56,799 nt of DNA from Opitutus sp. (GCA_013821985.1 PNJQ01000014.1:1-56799); one strand, 5' to 3'. Numbered from the stretch's first letter, positions 34,901 to 43,335 are shown. Notes: a model not told the origin generated them from the letters alone. A program made the numbers and translations.

Positions 34901-36874
34901 GACCGCGCGGCCGAGCGTGAAGATGCCGGCCAGCGTCGCGGCGACGTATTCGCCGAGACTGTGGCCGATCAGCGCCGCGGGCTGAATGCCCCACGACATC
35001 CAGAGCCGCGCGAGCGCGTATTCCATCGTGAAAAGCGCGGGCTGCGCGAAACGCGTCTGCGCCAGCTTGTCCTCCGCCCACGGTTTTTCCGCTTCGGTCG
35101 CGCACAGCAGCCGCGTGACATCGAGTTCGAGGTGCTCGCGCAACAGGCCCGCGCACACCGCCACGCTTTCGCGGAAAACGGTTTCCTGTTCGTAAAGCGC
35201 GGCGCCCATCCCTGCGTATTGCGAGCCCTGACCGGGAAACATGAACACGACCGGCGTATCGCGCCCCTGGCAAAGCTGCGTCAGCACGCGACGCGGATCG
35301 GGCTTCTCGAGCAGTTGCGCCGCCTCCGTGGCGTCACGCGCGACGAGGATCCGGCGGTGCCCGAATTCCCGGCGACCGACCTGCAACGTATAAGCGACGT
35401 CGGCGAAATCCGGCGCACCCGACGCGCGAAGCTGACTCGCGAGACGGGCACTGGCCGCGTCGAGCGCGGTCGGTGTGCGCGCCGAAAGCAGAAGCAGTTG
35501 TGCGGCGCGCGTCGAGGGCGACGTGTCGGCCGCGGGCGCTTCCTCGAGGACAACATGCGCGTTGGTGCCGCCGACTCCGAACGCGCTGACCGCGGCGCGC
35601 CGCGGGATGCCCTTCGACACAAACCACGGCGTGAGCTGCGTCACGACCTTGAACGGCGTCTGGGCAAAATCGATGCGCGGATTCGGCGTGTCGAAATGCA
35701 GCGAGGCGGGAATCTGTTTTTCCCGCAGCGCGAGCACGGTCTTGATGAAACCGGCGATGCCGGCGGCGGCATCGAGGTGGCCGACGTTCGTCTTCACCGA
35801 ACCGAGCGCGCAGAACTCGTTGCGCACCGTGCCGCGCCGGAATGCCTGCGTGAGCGCGGTGATTTCCACCGGATCGCCGAGCGCCGTCGCCGTGCCATGC
35901 GCTTCGACGTAGGTGATCGTGTCGGGTGCGACGCCGCCCTGCTCCTGCGCCGCGCGGATCACCGCTGCCTGACCTTCAACCGCGGGCGCCGTGTAGCTGG
36001 CCTTGAGCGAGCCGTCGTTGTTCAGCGCCGCCCCGCGAATCACCGCGTGGATCGTGTCGCCGTCGGCCAGCGCCGCCGAGAGACGCTTCAACACCACGAC
36101 ACCCACGCCGCTGCCGAAGACCGTGCCGTTGGCACTCGCATCGAACGCGCGGCAGTGTCCGTCCCCGGACTGGATGCCCCCGTCCTGGAAAATGTATCCC
36201 TTGTGCTCCGGCAGCAGCAGCGCGACGCCGCCGGCGAGTGCCATGTCGGTCTGTCCCGAGCGCAGGCTGTCGCACGCCATCACGACCGCGACGAGCGAGG
36301 TCGAACACGCCGTCTGCACCGTCACGGCCGGGCCGCGCAGGTTCATCTTGTAGGCGACGCGAGAGGTGAGAAAATCCTTGTCGTTGCCCAGGAGCGTCGG
36401 GAGCGAATTGGACTGCCGGCAGCCGAGGAATTCCTCAATCGCCTCACGGCCGGGCGAAAGATTGTTGAGCAGGTAGGCGTTTTGGTGCGAACCGGCGAAG
36501 ACGCCGATTGCACCGGTGTGCCGCTCCGTGTCGTAACCCGCGTGCTCGACCGCTTCCCACGCCGTTTCGAGAAACAGGCGATGCTGCGGGTCCATCCGCG
36601 CGGCGTCCGTCGGCGCGTAGCCGAAGAACGACGCATCGAACATCGCCGCATCCTCGATCAGCGGCCGGCGCTTCACATAGGCGGGATGATCATGGACCTC
36701 TCGCGGCACGCCCGCGGCCTCGAGCTGCTCGTCACTGAGCGGTGCGATCGATTCGACGCCGCGCCGCAGGTTCTCCCAAAACGCGTCGGCGTTGCGCGCG
36801 CCGGGAAAGCGGCAGGCGAGACCGATGACGGCGATGGGCTCGGCGGGAGGAATTTTGCTCGGAGGAACGGTCAT
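28904..36874 (-). CDS. Hybrid PKS-aminotransferase-NRPS: KS-AT-ACP-AMT-C-A-PCP
   Basis: A 2656-residue protein. Ketosynthase: GLACRFPGA at the start and TACSTSLVAV near residue 188. Acyltransferase: GQGSQYAGMG, GHSLGEYVAA near 638, and HAFH, the malonyl-type signature. ACP: LELGLDSLFLTQ near 975. Class III PLP aminotransferase about 1110-1565 with FCNTGSEAV and the Lys in TYGKIIGGG. Condensation: HHLICDG near 1735. Adenylation: YTSGSTGRPKG near 2206. PCP: LGGHSLLATR near 2595. No KR, DH or ER is present. This block matches the beta-amino module of iturin and microcystin synthases. The adenylation pocket reads D-L-F-N-N-A-L-I-Y(-K), close to a known Ala code. The ATG overlaps the upstream NRPS stop by four bases. 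Confidence 0.93.
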   Translation of the reverse strand: MTVPPSKIPPAEPIAVIGLACRFPGARNADAFWENLRRGVESIAPLSDEQLEAAGVPREVHDHPAYVKRRPLIEDAAMFDASFFGYAPTDAARMDPQHRLFLETAWEAVEHAGYDTERHTGAIGVFAGSHQNAYLLNNLSPGREAIEEFLGCRQSNSLPTLLGNDKDFLTSRVAYKMNLRGPAVTVQTACSTSLVAVVMACDSLRSGQTDMALAGGVALLLPEHKGYIFQDGGIQSGDGHCRAFDASANGTVFGSGVGVVVLKRLSAALADGDTIHAVIRGAALNNDGSLKASYTAPAVEGQAAVIRAAQEQGGVAPDTITYVEAHGTATALGDPVEITALTQAFRRGTVRNEFCALGSVKTNVGHLDAAAGIAGFIKTVLALREKQIPASLHFDTPNPRIDFAQTPFKVVTQLTPWFVSKGIPRRAAVSAFGVGGTNAHVVLEEAPAADTSPSTRAAQLLLLSARTPTALDAASARLASQLRASGAPDFADVAYTLQVGRREFGHRRILVARDATEAAQLLEKPDPRRVLTQLCQGRDTPVVFMFPGQGSQYAGMGAALYEQETVFRESVAVCAGLLREHLELDVTRLLCATEAEKPWAEDKLAQTRFAQPALFTMEYALARLWMSWGIQPAALIGHSLGEYVAATLAGIFTLGRAVEIVAERAKLIEARPPGAMLAVRLPERELQPLLGQSLDLAAVNSSSLCVASGPVDAIGALEQELRGRSVPTIRLNAAHAFHSASMDAVTPPLARRLKKRPLQTPAIPCISSVTGRLLSDAEAVDPDYWAQHARRTVRFAAALGALLDEPRVFLEVGPGAALTTLARQHAGRTEDHAVFASLPSVREPEQAAMLGALGRLWLAGVRPEWEKFHAREKRRRVPLPTYPFERKRHWVEPVRAVAAGAAPARGSAPIAASAPAPAAAAVSSALPVPLSSSSSPMQSSSSPRQPYVLTELKKLFHELSGVEFGADETDRSFLELGLDSLFLTQARQALQSRFGVRLTYRQLQEEAGTLRSLAAFVERTLPPEVAAAPAPTIITTVATEAPVAATAVGQSPVPSQLEDLVRQQIELLRKICGQSPAPAAAATLAQPVVAAPPAVTPLPAVPEETTHPVAFGPFHPVDARRDSALTGAQRRHLEELVERVNRATPRSKQVARDCRAYVADPRALANYRQTWKEMVYQLVVDRSAGARLWDIDGNEYLDLTMGFGSNLLGHSPSFINEAVAAQLNRSVAIGPQSPLTAEVAQLMREFTGMERFTFCNTGSEAVLAAVRIARTVTGRKKIVFFTGDYHGVFDEVLQRAVNATGEARPVAAGIPQASSANVLVLDFARPESLEVIRRQAGEIAAVLVEPVQSRHPEVRAVSFLRELRELTAQTGTVLIFDEMITGFRLHPGGAQALFGVRADLATYGKIIGGGLPLAAIGGRAACLNALDGGDWRYGDDSAPDADVTFFAGTFVRHPLALAAAKATLQHLRDAGPSLQEELNRRTEAFAGELNDAFAAAEAGVRIAHAGSCFRFEFAPEVNSGPLLAFHLLARGVYVRDIHQNNFFSTAHSAADLRVITEAIRASVTDLQRAGWLPGAPVESAQPGSAVERTAAAKPVPVTPSVYPTTEAQREIWLACQFGAEASCAFNEATAVTLRGPLNAEALGEALQDVVTRHDALRTTFSEGGEMQRVLPALTVGMPRTDWSHLNDEERDAHLAALTAQNMEEPFDLSTGPLVRARLIKFDEQHHLLMFTAHHLICDGETAALWLRELGRCYTARVQGRPGRGEPPMQFHEIVERMAQSSAGAASEKFWLDQFSTIPVPLSLPSARPRVAGALHHGAVAREQLSGDTVRELKRVSARHGGTLFSALLAAYQAWLMRLAGQEEVVVAVFNSVRGATGRTGAMGHAVNTLPLRTRAPHSLPFSEFLAQVNRLVMDAREHADFTYGRLVQRLQLPREPGRSPLVDAIFNLDRHGDAGVHFHDLSVAAEPTPHGFVNFDLFLNARELPDRVILDLEYRADLYDADVMQAWLSHFRTLIEAAVASPEMRLAELPLLSAAERRRVVTDWNQTALDYPRNACIHELFEAQVEATPDALAVVAGNERLTYRELNRCANRIANHLRAHGVLRETLVGVCVERSWRMVAAVLGVLKAGGAYVPIDPTHPRDRIEFIARDAQMRAIVTEDSVSARLPENDAWRLICLDRHARDIARESADDPGSASEPTNLAYVLYTSGSTGRPKGVAIEHRSVVSFVHWAAETFSVHELGGVLAATTLTFDLSVFELFVPLCRGGKVILAPNVLALADLPEANEVRLINTVPSAMTELLRLGAVPESVETVNLAGEPVPTELVDQLYELPHIKRVNDLYGPTEATIYATHAVRQAGATPTIGRPIANLRAFILDRQLAPVPAGVPGELFLGGDGLARGYLHQPGLTAEKFIRDPFATDPTARLYRSGDLCRYRMDGQIEFIGRIDHQLKVRGYRIEPGEIEAALNAHAAVEDCVVIAREDKPGDRRLVAYVVPCARSRVEEGAGEFVAALREHVMEKVPPYMVPDAVVPLAELPRTPAGKLDRRALPAPVELAEPVAEFVAPTQELEKTISAIWCEVLGLERIGRFDNFFMLGGHSLLATRAIVRLRDALGLELPVGVLFSAPTISGLAREIERRAGDAPVRRETVEDRTLAAAG

Positions 36875-39800
36875 GATTGGGCGGAGGCGATGGCCGCGCC
36901 CTCGGGCGCAGCGGGTTCGGTCCACGGCTGGACCGACGAGGACGACGAGTCCGCGAGCGCGGGTTTGCCGAGCTGGCGGGCGAGCGCGCCGACGGTGGGG
37001 AATTGGAAGAAGTCGGTAATCGTCACGGCCGGGTAACCAGCGCCGCGCAACCGGCCGACGAGCGTAACGAGCGAGAGGGAGTCGCCGCCGAGTTCGTAGA
37101 AATTATCATCGAGGCCGACGCGTTCGAGGTTCAGCACGGCGCACCACGCCGCCGCGATCGTGCGTTCGGCCTCGGTGCGCGGCGCGATGTAGGGTGAGGC
37201 GAGATCCGGGCGCTCGGCCGGCGGCTCGGGCAGCGCGTCGCGATCGATCTTGCCGTGCGCGGTGAGCGGCAGGCGCTCAAGCAGCACGAAGGCCGACGGC
37301 ACCATGTATTCGGGCAAAAGCCCGCCGCAATGTTCGCGCAGCTGCGCGGTCGAGGGACGGCGCTCGGGGTCCGCCATCAAGTAGGCGACGAGGCGCTTGT
37401 CGGCGGAACCCGCGACGTTGCGGGCGACGACGACCGTCCCACGCACGCCGGTGAATTGCGCGAGCACGGACTCGATCTCGCCCAACTCGATGCGGAAGCC
37501 GCGGATCTTCACCTGTTGATCGCCGCGCCCGAGGTATTCGAGATCGCCGTCCCCGAGCGAGCGCGCGAGATCGCCGGTGCGGTAGAGGCGCTCGCCCGGC
37601 GCAAACGGACTCGGAATGAAACGTTCCGCGGTGAGCTCGGGCCGGTTGAGGTAGCCGCGGGCCAAGCCCGCGCCGCCGACATAAAGTTCGCCCGTTTCGC
37701 CGACCGCGACGGGCCGGCGCTCGGCATCGAGCACATGCAATTGCAGGTCGGGCAACGGCACGCCGATGACGCTGCCGCCGGCCGTGTCCGCCTTCGTCAG
37801 CGGCCGCACGGTGACGTGCACCGTCGTCTCGGTGATGCCATACATGTTGACGAGCTTCGGCCGTTCGTCGCCGTGGCGTTCGAACCACGGACGCAGGCCG
37901 CGAATGTCGAGCGCCTCGCCGCCGAAGACGACGTAGCGCAAGGCGAGTCCGCCCGCAGGCGGATTCTCCGCCTCGGCGAACTGCAGCTGGCGGAATGCCG
38001 ATGGTGTCTGATTGAGCACGGTGACGCGTTCGCGCGCGAGCAGTTGCAGAAAATCCGCCGGCGAACGACTGACGCCGTAGGGCACGATGACCAAGCGACC
38101 GCCGTAGAGGAGCGCGCCCCAGATTTCCCACACGGAAAAATCGAACGCCGGCGAGTGAAACATCGTCCACACATCTTCCGCGCCGAAATCGAACCACTCG
38201 TCGGCGCCTTGGAAGAGGCGCACGACGTTGTGGTGGGTGATCTCCACGCCCTTCGGTTTGCCCGTCGAGCCGGACGTGTAGATCACGTAGGCGAGCGATG
38301 CGGGCTTCGCCGGGGAGCGAGGCGCGGCGCCGGCGGGCTCGGCCGGGTGCGGATCATCGACGCGCACGATGCGCGCGTTCGTCGGCGGCAGGCGCGACTC
38401 GAGACCGTTGTGCGTGACGAGCACGCCCATGCCGGCGTCAGCGAGAAGGAACGAAATGCGCTCCGGCGGATACGTCGGGTCGATCGGCACGTAAGCGCCG
38501 CCGGCCTTGAGGATCGCGAGGATGGCGATGATCAGTTCGGGCGAGCGATCGACGAACAGGCCGACGCGCACCTCCGGCGCGACGCCGCGGGCGCGCAGGC
38601 GTTCCGCCAGCGCCTCCGCGCGGGCGTTGAGTTCGGCATAGGTGAACTGTGTGTTCACGCCGGTCAGCGCGATGCGGTCCGGCGTCGTTCGCACCTGCTG
38701 TTCGAAGCGGGAGACGATTGTCTCCTGCGGCGCAAAAAAACGGTGGCCGCCGGCGGCGCCGGCCGGAGCGGCGCTCTGCGCGGTCACGGCGGAAAGCGAC
38801 TGGCGCGGATCGCGCAGCATCGCGGTGAGGAATTCCTGCATTTCCATAAGCAGGGTGTCCGCCATCTTTTCGCGATAGCGGCGCCGGTCGTAGAACAGCC
38901 GCAAACCCATCTCGCAGTTGATGCCCGCGGCGAGCGTCAGCGCGTAGTTGGTCTGCTCGCGGAGCTCGACGGAGCGGACTGCCCACGCGGGGTCGCGTTC
39001 GCGAAGCCGGTCGCCGATGCGGTAGTTCTCGATCACCACCAGACTGTCGAACAAGGCCTGGCCGGCCGGGACCTCGCTCAACCGCTGGATGCGCGGGAGC
39101 GGCGTCTGCTCATGCGGCCGGATCGCGAGCCAGCGCTCGCGCAGCGCCTGCAGGCAGCCGAGCAATGATTCGTTCGGATTCACCGGCACACGCAGCGGCA
39201 CGGTGTTGATCACCAAGCCGAGGATGGAGGCGACGCCCTCCGGCCCGTCCTTGCGGCAGGCGCGGGTCGCTCCGAACACCACGTCGCTCCCGCCGCTGTG
39301 GCGGCTGAGCAACAGCGCCCACGCGCCCTGGATCAGCGTGCCGAGTGTGAGGCCATGCTCGTCGCCGAACTCGCGTAACGCGGCGACCACCTCCGGAGCG
39401 ATCCGCGCCGTCGCCACGCCCAGGCGGGGTTCGGTCTCCGCGGCCGAGGCGGCCGGCGCCTCGTGATCGACCGGGAGCGGCGTCGCAGCGGCGATGCCGT
39501 GCAGCTGGTCGCGCCAGAATTCGTCGCTCCCCGATGGATCGCGCGCGTTGAGCCATTCGACAAAAGTGCGATATTCCGGCCGCGTCTCCGCCGTGAACGG
39601 CTCACCCCGGCGCGCCGCCGCGTAATCGGCGAACACCTCCTGCAACAGGGCCGGGTAACAGCGTCCGTCGAGAATCGCGTGATGAAACGTCCAAAGCAGG
39701 CGGCAGCTCTCCGGACCGAGGCGCAGCAGCGTCACACGCAATACCGGCGCCTGCTCAAGCGTGAATCCCCGCAGCCGATCGACATGGAGGAATTTTTCGA

Positions 39801-40101
39801 AGAGCGCGGCCTGTTCACCGGCGTCCAGACTCGTCCAGTCGCACTCCGTCCACGCGAGATTGACGGTCGCCGGCACCTCCTGCAGCGGAACATCGACGCC
39901 CTCCCACCGAAACCGGGTGCGCAAAACGGCGTGTCGCGCGAGCAGGCGCTCCCACGCGCCGCGCAACGCATCGCCGTCGATGAATTCGGGCAGGTTGCAG
40001 ATGACCTGCTCGACATTCACGCCGGAGTTCGGCTCGGCGAGCGTATGGTAGAGCATGCCTTGCTGAAGCGGAGTCAGGGGGTAAATCGAAGGGGTAGTCA
40101 T
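36871..40101 (-). CDS. First NRPS module C-A-PCP, predicted threonine
   Basis: A 1076-residue protein. Condensation domain: YPLTPLQQGMLYHTL at the N-terminus and FHHAILDGR near residue 140. Adenylation domain: YTSGSTGKPKG near 606, YGITETT, and YRTGD. Carrier protein: ELGGDSLSLVTLVG near 1003. The specificity residues I read are D-F-W-N-V-G-M-V-H(-K), one position from the standard threonine code. A condensation domain at the very start of the line suggests N-acylation of Thr by a fatty acyl donor (lipo-initiation) or an upstream module elsewhere. It is the promoter-proximal gene of the minus-strand operon; its stop overlaps the hybrid gene. No acyl-ligase is in the window. Confidence 0.92.
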   Translation of the reverse strand: MTTPSIYPLTPLQQGMLYHTLAEPNSGVNVEQVICNLPEFIDGDALRGAWERLLARHAVLRTRFRWEGVDVPLQEVPATVNLAWTECDWTSLDAGEQAALFEKFLHVDRLRGFTLEQAPVLRVTLLRLGPESCRLLWTFHHAILDGRCYPALLQEVFADYAAARRGEPFTAETRPEYRTFVEWLNARDPSGSDEFWRDQLHGIAAATPLPVDHEAPAASAAETEPRLGVATARIAPEVVAALREFGDEHGLTLGTLIQGAWALLLSRHSGGSDVVFGATRACRKDGPEGVASILGLVINTVPLRVPVNPNESLLGCLQALRERWLAIRPHEQTPLPRIQRLSEVPAGQALFDSLVVIENYRIGDRLRERDPAWAVRSVELREQTNYALTLAAGINCEMGLRLFYDRRRYREKMADTLLMEMQEFLTAMLRDPRQSLSAVTAQSAAPAGAAGGHRFFAPQETIVSRFEQQVRTTPDRIALTGVNTQFTYAELNARAEALAERLRARGVAPEVRVGLFVDRSPELIIAILAILKAGGAYVPIDPTYPPERISFLLADAGMGVLVTHNGLESRLPPTNARIVRVDDPHPAEPAGAAPRSPAKPASLAYVIYTSGSTGKPKGVEITHHNVVRLFQGADEWFDFGAEDVWTMFHSPAFDFSVWEIWGALLYGGRLVIVPYGVSRSPADFLQLLARERVTVLNQTPSAFRQLQFAEAENPPAGGLALRYVVFGGEALDIRGLRPWFERHGDERPKLVNMYGITETTVHVTVRPLTKADTAGGSVIGVPLPDLQLHVLDAERRPVAVGETGELYVGGAGLARGYLNRPELTAERFIPSPFAPGERLYRTGDLARSLGDGDLEYLGRGDQQVKIRGFRIELGEIESVLAQFTGVRGTVVVARNVAGSADKRLVAYLMADPERRPSTAQLREHCGGLLPEYMVPSAFVLLERLPLTAHGKIDRDALPEPPAERPDLASPYIAPRTEAERTIAAAWCAVLNLERVGLDDNFYELGGDSLSLVTLVGRLRGAGYPAVTITDFFQFPTVGALARQLGKPALADSSSSSVQPWTEPAAPEGAAIASAQS

Positions 40102-40480
40102 GGGGGGTGCGGAGCCCGGGATAAGAGCGATGCCCAGTTGTAGCCCACCGCAGCGTTGCGGCTCAGTGGGTCCGCTCCCTGAATGCCTTGGGTCCACCCC
40201 ATGTCCGCGCGCTGGCGCTGCGGTGCCAGCCGCACGCGAAGGAGGTGCGGACCCCATCGACGCGCTTCCCCTCCCATCTCGCACTAGGGCCGAAGGTCCG
40301 GCCCGCCACCGCGGGTGCGCGCAAGCGCGAGATGAATCGCCACCCGCGTTTCACACCGGACAAACCCGCAAGCGCCGCGCGGGCGAGACCCCATGCGAAC
40401 GCGGGCAACGGCTCGCAAAGGCTTCATCGCGCGGGACTGGCCCCATGGTGACGCGAGCGGCATTCGCCTTTAATCGGAGC
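40102..40480. other. Divergent intergenic region upstream of the NRPS operon
   Basis: This 379-base, very GC-rich gap must carry the promoters of the NRPS operon and of the glycosyltransferase gene. One inverted repeat is visible, CATCTCGC (40275-40282) with GCGAGATG (40327-40334), with a 44-base spacer. I see no convincing -35/-10 pair and no regulator gene. Short open frames on both strands show no recognisable protein. Confidence 0.4.
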
Positions 40481-42007
40481 ATGACGCCGTTCTCCCCGAC
40501 GTTTCCTACCCCGCGGCATTGGTCACCTCCTTTGCGCCGCCGCCTGTCACGCGCGCCGGCTCCCGCCGCGCTCGGCGCGCGCTGGCCGGTCGCCGTGCTC
40601 GGCGTGCCGTTCAATCCCGTCACGCAAACCGAGGCCCTCGAGTGCCTCGACGCGATGATCGCTTCGCGCCAACCGCATCAGGTCGTGACCGCCAACGTCG
40701 ATTTTCTTGTGCAAGCGCGCGAGGATCACGAATTGCGCCGCATCCTCCTCGAGGCCGATCTCGTCCTCTGCGACGGCGCGCCGGTCCGCTGGGCCTCGCG
40801 GCTGCTCGGCAATCCGCTGCCGGAACGCGTCGCGGGGGCCGACCTGGTGCCGGCGCTGCTGGCGGCGGCCGGGACCCGCGGGCATCGGATTTTTCTGCTC
40901 GGGGCGGCTCCCGGCGTGGCCGAGGAGGCGGCCAAGCGCATCGCGGCCCGCTGGCCGGCCACGCGGGTCGCGGGTCATTATTCGCCGCCACTCGCACCGC
41001 TGCTCGAAATGGATCACGATGAAATCATCCGCCGCGTCCGCGATGCGCGACCCGACGTGCTCCTCGTGTCGTTCGGCTGCCCCAAACAGGAAAAATGGAT
41101 CGCGATGCACCTGCAGGCCCTCGAGGTGCCCGTCGTCATCGGCGTCGGAGCCACGATTGACTTTCTCGCCGGCCGCGTCCGCCGCGCGCCCGCCTGGATG
41201 CAGCGCACCGGCACCGAGTGGCTCTTCCGCCTCGCGCAGGAACCCGCGCGCCTGCACCGCCGCTACCGGACAAACCTCCGTGCTTTTTTTCCCGCACTCG
41301 CCGCCCAATTCCGCGACTTGCGCCCGCTCCTCGGCGACAAAACCACTCCGTCGGCGCCGACCCTGCGCTTTCAACCCGGCTGGCTCGAAGTGAATCCCGG
41401 CACCCATTTCACCCGCACCGCCCTGGATCGCCACGCGCGCTTCTGGAGCGACACGCTGCCGCACGACACAAGCTGCGTCGTCGATTTTTCCGGCGTGCGC
41501 GCGATCGACAGCACCGGGGTCGCGTTCTTGCTGCACTGGCGCCGCCACGTGCGCGGCAACGGCGGCCGCCTCATTCTGCAGCAGCCGTCGCCCGCCGTGC
41601 GCCGCGTGCTGGAAACCGCGGGACTCGCCGAGACCTTCGCCCTCGCGCAGACCGCCGTCGAAGCCCAGCAATGGCTCGCCGGCACGCGCGACGAGCCGCC
41701 GGTCTCGTGCGACAGCGATGCCGGACTCGTCCGCTGGCACGGTGAGATCCTCGCCGCCAACGCGCGAACGGTCTGGCGCATGACCGTGCAATTTCTCTTC
41801 GCACTCGGCGTGCGCCGGCCGGCCATCGTCGTCGATCTCTCCGATGTCCGCTTCCTCGATAGCACCGCCGTGCAACTGATGTTGCGCCTGAAGGAATCGG
41901 CGCGCGCGCAATTCGGCTACGAGGCACTGTTCATCGGCGCGCGACCGGCCGTGCGCAACGTCCTGCAGCTCGCCGGCGCCGCGACCCAACTCCTTCCGCC
42001 CGCATGA
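40481..42007 (+). CDS. WecG/TagA/CpsF glycosyltransferase fused to two STAS domains
   Basis: A 508-residue protein. Residues about 30-270 form a GT26 glycosyltransferase (VTANVDFLVQAREDHELRR, CDGAPVRWASRLLG, LPERVAGADL, SFGCPKQEKWIAMHLQ, GATIDFLAGRVRRAP), a family that transfers N-acetylmannosamine-type sugars to lipid-linked acceptors. The C-terminal 220 residues hold two STAS-like domains, the first with VVDFSGVRAIDSTGVAFLLH and the second with VVDLSDVRFLDSTAVQLMLR, both keeping the Ser of the anti-sigma-antagonist phosphosite. The combination suggests phospho-switched polysaccharide synthesis. The next glycosyltransferase overlaps it by four bases. The start is uncertain; an ATG at 40445 is in frame. 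Confidence 0.82.
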   Translation: MTPFSPTFPTPRHWSPPLRRRLSRAPAPAALGARWPVAVLGVPFNPVTQTEALECLDAMIASRQPHQVVTANVDFLVQAREDHELRRILLEADLVLCDGAPVRWASRLLGNPLPERVAGADLVPALLAAAGTRGHRIFLLGAAPGVAEEAAKRIAARWPATRVAGHYSPPLAPLLEMDHDEIIRRVRDARPDVLLVSFGCPKQEKWIAMHLQALEVPVVIGVGATIDFLAGRVRRAPAWMQRTGTEWLFRLAQEPARLHRRYRTNLRAFFPALAAQFRDLRPLLGDKTTPSAPTLRFQPGWLEVNPGTHFTRTALDRHARFWSDTLPHDTSCVVDFSGVRAIDSTGVAFLLHWRRHVRGNGGRLILQQPSPAVRRVLETAGLAETFALAQTAVEAQQWLAGTRDEPPVSCDSDAGLVRWHGEILAANARTVWRMTVQFLFALGVRRPAIVVDLSDVRFLDSTAVQLMLRLKESARAQFGYEALFIGARPAVRNVLQLAGAATQLLPPA

Positions 42008-43185
42008 GAATCGGCCTCTCCACCTCAGTCATGCAACGGGGGCGCTCTGGCGTCGGCCAATACGTGCTCGCGCTCGTGCGCGCGCTGCTGCCGTTCGCGG
42101 ACCGGCACGAGTTCACGCTGTTCGTGCTCCGGGAGGACGTGCCACGCTTCGCTTTTGCCCAGGACGCGATGCGCATCGTCACCGTGCCGGAATTTTTCCG
42201 GCCCGCGGTGCGCGACGTGCTCTGGCACCAGATTGTCCTGCCGCTGCTCGCCAAGCGCCATCGCCTCGACGTGCTCCACGTGCCGAGCTACCGGCGCATG
42301 CTGTGGCTTCGGGCGTGCCCGCTTGTCGCGACGATTCACGATCTCGCGGCGTTCCGCGTCGCGGGCAAATACGATCGCGCGCGCATGTTCTACGGCCGCG
42401 TGGTCGCCCGCCGCCTCGCCCGCCGCCAGGATGAGATCATCGCCGTCAGCCGCCACACCGCATGCGATGTCGCGGCCTTTTTCGGCATCGCGCGGCAACG
42501 TCTCACCGTGGTGCACAACGGCCTCGATCACGAGCGCTTCCAGGCCGACGCGCCGGGCGATCGTCGCGCGATCGCGCACGCGAAAGGGATCTCGGCGCCG
42601 TTTTTTCTCTACGTCGCTCGTCTCGAGCACCCCGCGAAGAATCACGTGAAGCTCATCCGCGCCTTCAATCGCTTCAAGGCGGCCAGCGGTTCGAGATGGA
42701 AGCTCGTTCTCGGCGGCAGTGATTGGCACGGCGCGGAGCACATCCATGCCGAAGTGAACCGGTCGCCGTTCGTGTCCGACATCGTGACGCTCGGCTTCGT
42801 GCCCGACGGCGAACTCGCCGCGTGGTATCGCGCCGCCGACGGCATGGTTTATCCGTCCGCGCACGAAGGATTCGGCTTGCCGCCGATCGAGGCCATGGCC
42901 TGCGGCTGCCCGGTGCTGTCGTCGGACCGCGGCGCGCTCGCCGAGATCGTCGGGCAGGCAGCCTTGATCATTGATCCGGACGATGAAAGATCACTCGCGC
43001 AGCAGCTCGCGCGCTTCGTCGCCGATCCCGAACTTCGCGCCGACCTGCGCGGAGCCGGTTTAGAGCACGCCCGACGCTACGACTGGCACCGCAACGCCGA
43101 AGCGACGCTTGCGATCTACGCGCAAGCCGCGCGCGCGCGCGCCACCGCGCCCGCCTCCTTGCTTCGACCGTTCACATCATCGTAA
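42004..43185 (+). CDS. GT4-family glycosyltransferase
   Basis: A 393-residue GT-B enzyme. N-terminal features are GLSTSVMQRGRSGVGQYVLA and VATIHDLAAFR; the nucleotide-sugar domain has FFLYVARLEHPAKNH and the EX7E motif in HEGFGLPPIEAMACGCPVL. This is the retaining glycosyltransferase architecture used for mannosyl or glucosyl transfer in exopolysaccharide and O-antigen synthesis. The ATG overlaps the stop of the GT26-STAS gene (ATGA), so both probably serve one envelope polysaccharide. The acceptor is unknown. Confidence 0.88.
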   Translation: MRIGLSTSVMQRGRSGVGQYVLALVRALLPFADRHEFTLFVLREDVPRFAFAQDAMRIVTVPEFFRPAVRDVLWHQIVLPLLAKRHRLDVLHVPSYRRMLWLRACPLVATIHDLAAFRVAGKYDRARMFYGRVVARRLARRQDEIIAVSRHTACDVAAFFGIARQRLTVVHNGLDHERFQADAPGDRRAIAHAKGISAPFFLYVARLEHPAKNHVKLIRAFNRFKAASGSRWKLVLGGSDWHGAEHIHAEVNRSPFVSDIVTLGFVPDGELAAWYRAADGMVYPSAHEGFGLPPIEAMACGCPVLSSDRGALAEIVGQAALIIDPDDERSLAQQLARFVADPELRADLRGAGLEHARRYDWHRNAEATLAIYAQAARARATAPASLLRPFTSS

Positions 43186-43335
43186 TTCTGCCGGACGGGG
43201 ATTGTTGGCTGTTAGCCCCATCACCGCGCGCTACGCCCTGATTCACCCGACCGGCGGGGCGAATAAGCACCCTTGGCGCGGCGATGAGGCTGCGCGCGCA
43301 TCGGCAAACTCGTTCCCGGCGCGGACACCGCCATA

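Noticed and set aside
34061..37036. Long open frame (991 codons) on the plus strand
   Set aside because: It is antisense to the KS-AT-ACP part of the hybrid synthase, is dominated by Arg and Gly, and shows no domain; an artefact of GC-rich third positions.
40163..40408. Minus-strand 81-codon frame upstream of the NRPS operon
   Set aside because: No start signal, no family, composition typical of GC-rich intergenic repeats; treated as part of the promoter region.
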